24,842 bases of DNA from Rhizophagus sp. LPA8_4_AMF (Eukaryota > Glomeromycota > Glomeromycetes > Glomerales > Glomeraceae). Of this stretch, positions 21,071 through 24,842 are shown one piece after another. Within the stretch, counting starts at the first letter, position 1. Each line of letters starts with the position of its first letter. The notes beneath the pieces are model-generated. The model searched no databases and was not told the origin of the DNA. It was given only the letters and a program-made list of their open reading frames with translations. Position numbers and translations under genes: made by a program. The stretch is from positions 1-24,842 of the forward strand of contig JADRCO010000903.1 in assembly GCA_021464525.1 (NCBI GenBank), read 5' to 3'.

Positions 21071-21800
21071 ATATCAAAACAACTTTTACCAAGTTCAAGA
21101 CATAATAAACAAATTCTTAATAGAAGATATAAATATCTTACAACTATGCTTGATAATACTTCGCGATATTTAGTTGAGATGGAAGAACCAAGTTTATATG
21201 AAGATTATGTTAGTCAATATATCCTGAAGAAGAAAGATACAAACAATTTTAGATTTAATTGATAGTTTATCATAACTACTACGGGCGGATCTTGTGGATA
21301 TCACGAGAAATAAATTTATATCTGGTGATGATGTAAGACTTACCTCGGATGAAAAGAATCGAATCGTCGTAATCTTGAAGAATATAAACCGATAACAGTT
21401 GGTAAAAATAAGAATAATAGAGATGAAATATACAAAGATTTGATGTATGTAAATTAATTCCGTGATTTAGAAGGAATTTATCGAAATATTGATTTAAAGT
21501 ATTAATTATTTTATTGATTATGATGCGGTCGATTTTAACGAGGAATATGATGATGATAATGTACAGTACAAGAACGATAGATCATGATATACGTGGTTTT
21601 ATATATAAAAAGTATTATTCATTAATATTGTCTTTTTAATAATATTAAATAGAAAAATATTTTGATAACGGGGAGTAATGGTTTAATTAATATTTGCATC
21701 AAATTGTTTTTCTAATGCTCGATATTAACTGTTTGGTAATATAGAAGAACCGAATGAAATTTCAGAGGTTAAAAATGGAACGAGCGAATATGAATCTTAG
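21071..21800 (+). pseudogene. CCDC97-like duplicate, broken
   Basis: Begins inside exon 2 (ISKQLLPSSRHNKQILNRRY, nearly identical to residues 104-123 of the intact gene). It has small deletions after LDNTS, a 1-nt deletion after YVSQYI causing a frameshift, and loss of the Glu-rich coding tract. The second intron carries about 105 extra bases and has lost its acceptor and the PDF codons before DYDAVDFNEE, but the last exon is still recognisable (EEPNEISEVKNG) up to TAG at 21798-21800. It is non-functional. Its 3' flank matches that of the intact gene. Confidence 0.88.
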
Positions 21801-22268
21801 TTAATTCTCCATCTTTCGTACAGTATTTAAGGAATCTTTTATATTTTTTATTAACACTATTGAACAAGAAAAGATAAAACAAAATAAAATAGATTATCAA
21901 AATAATCACGTCCTTCGTTAGATGATAAGATCATTTATTATGGAATCATAAAACTCTGTATATGTAAATAGTAAATAAAATTTTTAACTAAAAATTTTGC
22001 AAGGCTGAGTAATACTTCTAATAAAGTATTTATTTTGTTTAAATCAATTAATGAAAAAAGAGTAAGAGAAGTTTTATACATTACGTTTCATATACCGTAC
22101 TGTATATCAGAATCGAAAAATAATAATGATTGCTGCAACATTTGGCCTTTGATCAATTCGATACCAAATCCTAAATATAATTCTATAATTAGCAATATTT
22201 AATAATTAAAATGAGTACCATTTGCATCTACTGTTAATGTCTATGCTGACATTGACGCTAAATAAACT

Positions 22269-22405
22269 ATGGAAGGTGAATATTTTGATGACAAATCTCA
22301 AGAACTCTACTTCCAAAGTGATGAAGAATTGTCCGTATCACGAAATGTTGGACAGCAATACCAAAGATATTCATTTTCTAATCACCTCAGCCATATCACA
22401 GAAAG
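22269..22405 (+). pseudogene. Better-preserved copy B of an unassigned first exon
   Basis: ATG at 22269 opens 45 codons plus 2 nt, ending at a clean GTAAGT donor (22406). It reads MEGEYFDDKSQELYFQSDEE, then LSVSRNVGQQ and a Ser/Tyr/His-rich end. An acidic N-terminus followed by a conserved VSRNVGQQ core suggests a genuine first exon. The next acceptor-like site (TTCTCAG, 22440) leads to a stop almost at once, so the remainder of the gene is missing or broken. I do not recognise the family. Confidence 0.5.
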
Positions 22406-22445
22406 GTAAGTTTAATTCGTTTGGTATCAATATTAATTCTTCTCA

Positions 22446-23032
22446 GACAATTATAATACAACATAATCTGTTCACAAAAAGATCTTTCTGCCCAATAATA
22501 ACTATCTTTGAAACACTCAATTATAAGAAATATGTAGGATATTCAAAAATAGATCTTTAGGTTAATTCAAAGATGAATTGTTCTTTATAATATTAGATTA
22601 TGGGGGGTTTTTTGTTGTTATTTTATTTTTAATTTTATTTAGTATTTCATTGCAAGTTTACATCTAAATTAATTTTTGGATGCTCAAAAATCAAAAAAAA
22701 AAAAAATTTCAGCTGATCTGATATTCAATTTCACATCTAAATTTTTGTGACATCTAGCCAATTTGACTCGATCCCTATAATCTGAAATTTATTGAAGATT
22801 ATAGAATACTTATATTTGTGAGACTACTTATACTAATATATTCGATTAATCTATGAATGATAATTTTATCAACAGTTGAACGGCTAGTCTAAATATTTTA
22901 ATGAAAACATAATCAAATCGCTAACATTGATATACCATCAAATCTCCTTATCCACCATTTATGTCATCATATAGGAATCGCTCTTAGCTTCAACATTATT
23001 TATACCTTTCCTGTGTTATTCTTTGTGTTTAC
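22446..23032. other. Intergenic, low-complexity
   Basis: A/T-rich with A-runs (22691-22705) and T-runs. An ORF continuing to 22560 is intron-like read-through. No supported feature. Confidence 0.4.
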
Positions 23033-24040
23033 CTGGATGCGAAGGAACTTGGATACACCATCATCGTCTTTATCTTGTAATTGTTTGATCTTGTTTTTTG
23101 TACCAATCAAACCTTCCTGAATAATATGAATAGAGATCACTTCTGCAAAATATACATTTAGATCCCAGAGCAAGACCACAAAATCAAAAGATATTTTTTC
23201 TCTTCATAACAGATCGGAAAAATTGCTTTGTGTATACGCTCCCATTGTAAAATTCCTCAAGCAAGTTGTGCATTTGCCAAATTCAATTTTGTCTTCTATA
23301 AATAAAATCAGAATGGATAAACTATTTGGTGTCAATAATCACAAATCAGAATGACATTCACAATTGCATTATTCATTTTTCAATTCAGCAACAAGATTTT
23401 ACCTTCTTGTGCACTTTCTTCTTGATTGTTACTCTGTAAATTTTTTGGCAACTCTTTGAATTTTAAAATTTTTAACTGATTATTTGCTGTTATGATTGTT
23501 AATATGTAAATGATTCTTTTTAAAGATTCATTAGCCTTTTTAAGAATATTTACCATAAAAATGCATAGAAAAGACACTTGCGTCTTGGGGATGCTTTCTC
23601 GCCAAATCCTTTCAAGCACGTACATATTTTCTAAAGGTCCTTACAGCAACCGTCCCAAGTAGATATTGAATCTCGTGGTGGCCATATTCACTCATTTCTA
23701 GATGTCCGATCTCAATACACGATTTTTTCAAACGTTCTAGAAAAATAACCATCCTCTTTTTGTTCAATAGACTTACATTTCACCATTCACAGCAAGATTT
23801 GATAGATGATATGGCAACTTCTCCCCTAAAAATAGCTCATTTCAAATCAAATAACAATGTAACAACAACTGCTGATTCGTAAGCAAGTGGCCTTCCAATC
23901 CTGTAAGAAGTTCTATGAAATAAGGATGAATTATATACGCACCATAGATCCTCAAATTTTGTTACACGATAGATTGCTGTAAAAATAAATTGATTTTTAG
24001 ACAATGGGTGGATTTGAAAAGAAGTCAAATAAAAAAACAA
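23033..24040 (-). pseudogene. Unrecognised multi-exon gene in decay, stops all TGA
   Basis: One long minus-strand frame from 24040 runs through FEDLWCVYNSSLFHRTSY, GRPLAYESAVVVTLLFDLK, MVIFLERLKKSCIEIGH and YGHHEIQYLLGTVAVRTF to a GTAAAT donor near 23553. It is broken by TGA at 23837, about 23780 and about 23617. A short exon ends at 23403 (NLQSNNQEESAQE), and another at 23295-23033 begins EDKIEFGKCTTCLRNF, contains one TGA and ends KFLRIQ at a GTAAAC donor. The splice sites are good. The CxxC in KCTTC could be part of a metal site. No family is recognised. Each TGA would be explained by a CGA (Arg) codon that lost its CpG by C-to-T change. Confidence 0.5.
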
Positions 24041-24431
24041 GTACCTACAATCGTAACTGAAAAAAATAATGTCGAGGTGCTGATATTAGACTCAGTTGAT
24101 TTACGTCTTCTGAATCGTCATTTAGTTTCATAGTTTCCGTTCTAAAACCGCAAGAAACTTCCTAGAATTGCACAGTTTTGACAGGAATCTGAGAAAATGA
24201 ATAAATCACAGCGATATGAAAATAATGAATACAAAAGTGTACATTTTTCAGCAATCTTGCAACAAACCCGGAGGATTGATAATGTTGCGTCATTTTGTAG
24301 AATTTTTGTATTTCGGGTTTTGCGACTTTAGTCTGCAACAGACAATACCCCATACTTCTGGTCAAACAACGGTTTGAAACAATTAATGTATTGCGGACAT
24401 TAAGAACAATATCCACGAATACTGGTTTCAA
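24041..24431 (-). pseudogene. Possible upstream part of the same decayed gene
   Basis: An 89-codon minus ORF (24431-24162) and an alternative frame with CPQYINCFKPLFDQKYG both look partly protein-like, suggesting frameshifted coding DNA. No motif decides the frame. It lies on the same strand as, and upstream of, the 24040-23033 relic. Confidence 0.25.
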
Positions 24432-24506
24432 TCATAGCGTTCATAGCGTTTCTTCAAGAGATTAAACAAATGATCATCTGAAATTTGATTTTTTATCATT
24501 ATATTG

Positions 24507-24520
24507 ATATCACGTGATAT
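24507..24520. promoter_or_regulatory. 14-bp perfect palindrome with E-box core
   Basis: ATATCACGTGATAT is its own reverse complement and has CACGTG at its centre, the usual core for bHLH/bZIP binding. A TGACGTCA (CRE-type) palindrome follows at 24650-24657. Together they suggest a promoter region for a gene beyond the right edge, but no start is visible. Confidence 0.4.
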
Positions 24521-24544
24521 AAGGTGGCACGTTAATATAAAAAC

Positions 24545-24590
24545 GCTCTAATTATTGTCCGAGCGTAGCGAGGACTTTATATTGTAGAGC
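24545..24590. repeat. Nested inverted repeat around a GC-rich core
   Basis: GCTCTA (24545-24550) pairs with TAGAGC (24585-24590), and inside it GTCC (24557) pairs with GGAC (24572). The core GTCCGAGCGTAGCGAGGAC is much more GC-rich than its surroundings. It could form a cruciform or RNA hairpin; the function is unknown. Confidence 0.45.
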
Positions 24591-24842
24591 ACTTATAACG
24601 AATTAATGATTTTGGATTAACCCATGAAATTTTCCTTCCGTCCATCCGCTGACGTCACCTCACTAATTACCCCTGTTTTTTCCTTTTTTGATATGCTTTA
24701 CTTGTTTCACTAGCGATTTTGTAACACTACTTATTTTATTTGGTATTCCGTATTTTTTAATCAAATTTTTTTTTTTTAATAAAAAAGGATACCAAGTAAA
24801 TGAGCGCGACGGACTTTAACGGTTTCCGTTTTCCTAGTTATT

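Larger units (their letters stand above)
20028..22445. repeat. Segmental duplication, copy B
   Basis: Collinear with copy A (13378-17840) but shorter. The piece 20028-20215 corresponds to 13378-14020 with about 350 bp deleted; 21071-22410 corresponds to 16006-17450; 22415-22440 corresponds to 17797-17820. The middle part, 20290-21070, is not recognisable in A and contains two tandem-repeat arrays. The join at 21070/21071 falls inside CCDC97 exon 2, so exon 1 and the first part of exon 2 are missing here. Confidence 0.75.

Noticed and set aside
194..22858. CGATTAATCTATGAAT shared between 194-209 and about 22843-22858
   Set aside because: Flanks do not match, so I cannot tell it from chance in AT-rich DNA.
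23033..24040. TGA read as Trp (mitochondrial-type code) in the decayed gene
   Set aside because: The gene has nuclear-type short introns, Arg fits the contexts better, and there are also frame changes.
24739..24795. Imperfect hairpin TTGGTAT ... ATACCAA
   Set aside because: The loop is poly-A/T and the stem is short; likely chance.

Overview
The window looks like nuclear DNA of a filamentous fungus, most probably an arbuscular mycorrhizal fungus of the Rhizophagus type. This is inferred from content, not from a search. The DNA is strongly AT-rich, genes are cut by many short GT-AG introns (about 50-130 nt), and there are decayed members of families I associate with that lineage: a SAM-domain repeat-family protein, a Crinkler (CRN) with a P-loop domain, an RTC4-like domain protein and a Harbinger transposon. 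No bacterial gene organisation, rRNA or tRNA was seen.

Layout. 100-3020 is a complete but dead PIF/Harbinger element with inverted ends, a transposase carrying three stops and a broken accessory gene. 3310-4374 is a frameshifted SAM-domain gene. 5009-6282 (-) is an intact three-exon gene for a 380-residue protein with a GATA-like but stretched zinc finger. 6787-7795 (-), perhaps reaching 8423, is a broken RTC4-like gene. 8739-9262 is a foldback element whose arms are arrays of a 16-bp unit. 9277-9782 (-) is a relic of the C-terminal part of mitochondrial intermediate peptidase, and 9935-10167 (-) is a single orphan exon. 10321-12583 (-) is an intact 14-exon GH27 alpha-galactosidase with a signal peptide and a C-terminal membrane segment.

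The right half is built around a tandem segmental duplication: block A (about 13378-17840) and block B (about 20028-22445). Block A holds an intact CCDC97-like gene (15625-16849) and a damaged copy of a downstream exon. Block B holds a wrecked CCDC97 copy (21071-21800) and the better-preserved downstream exon (22269-22405). Between them lies a truncated CRN pseudogene (17870-19293, -). From 23033 to about 24431 (-) is an unrecognised multi-exon gene in decay, and the right end carries nested palindromes.

Three genes look functional: the GATA-like gene, the alpha-galactosidase and the CCDC97-like gene. They show no shared pathway. The rest is a record of transposition, family expansion, duplication and decay. 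I found no convincing new multi-gene system; the most informative signals are the reciprocally decayed duplication, the membrane-anchored alpha-galactosidase, the array-armed foldback element and the tandem exon-like repeats.
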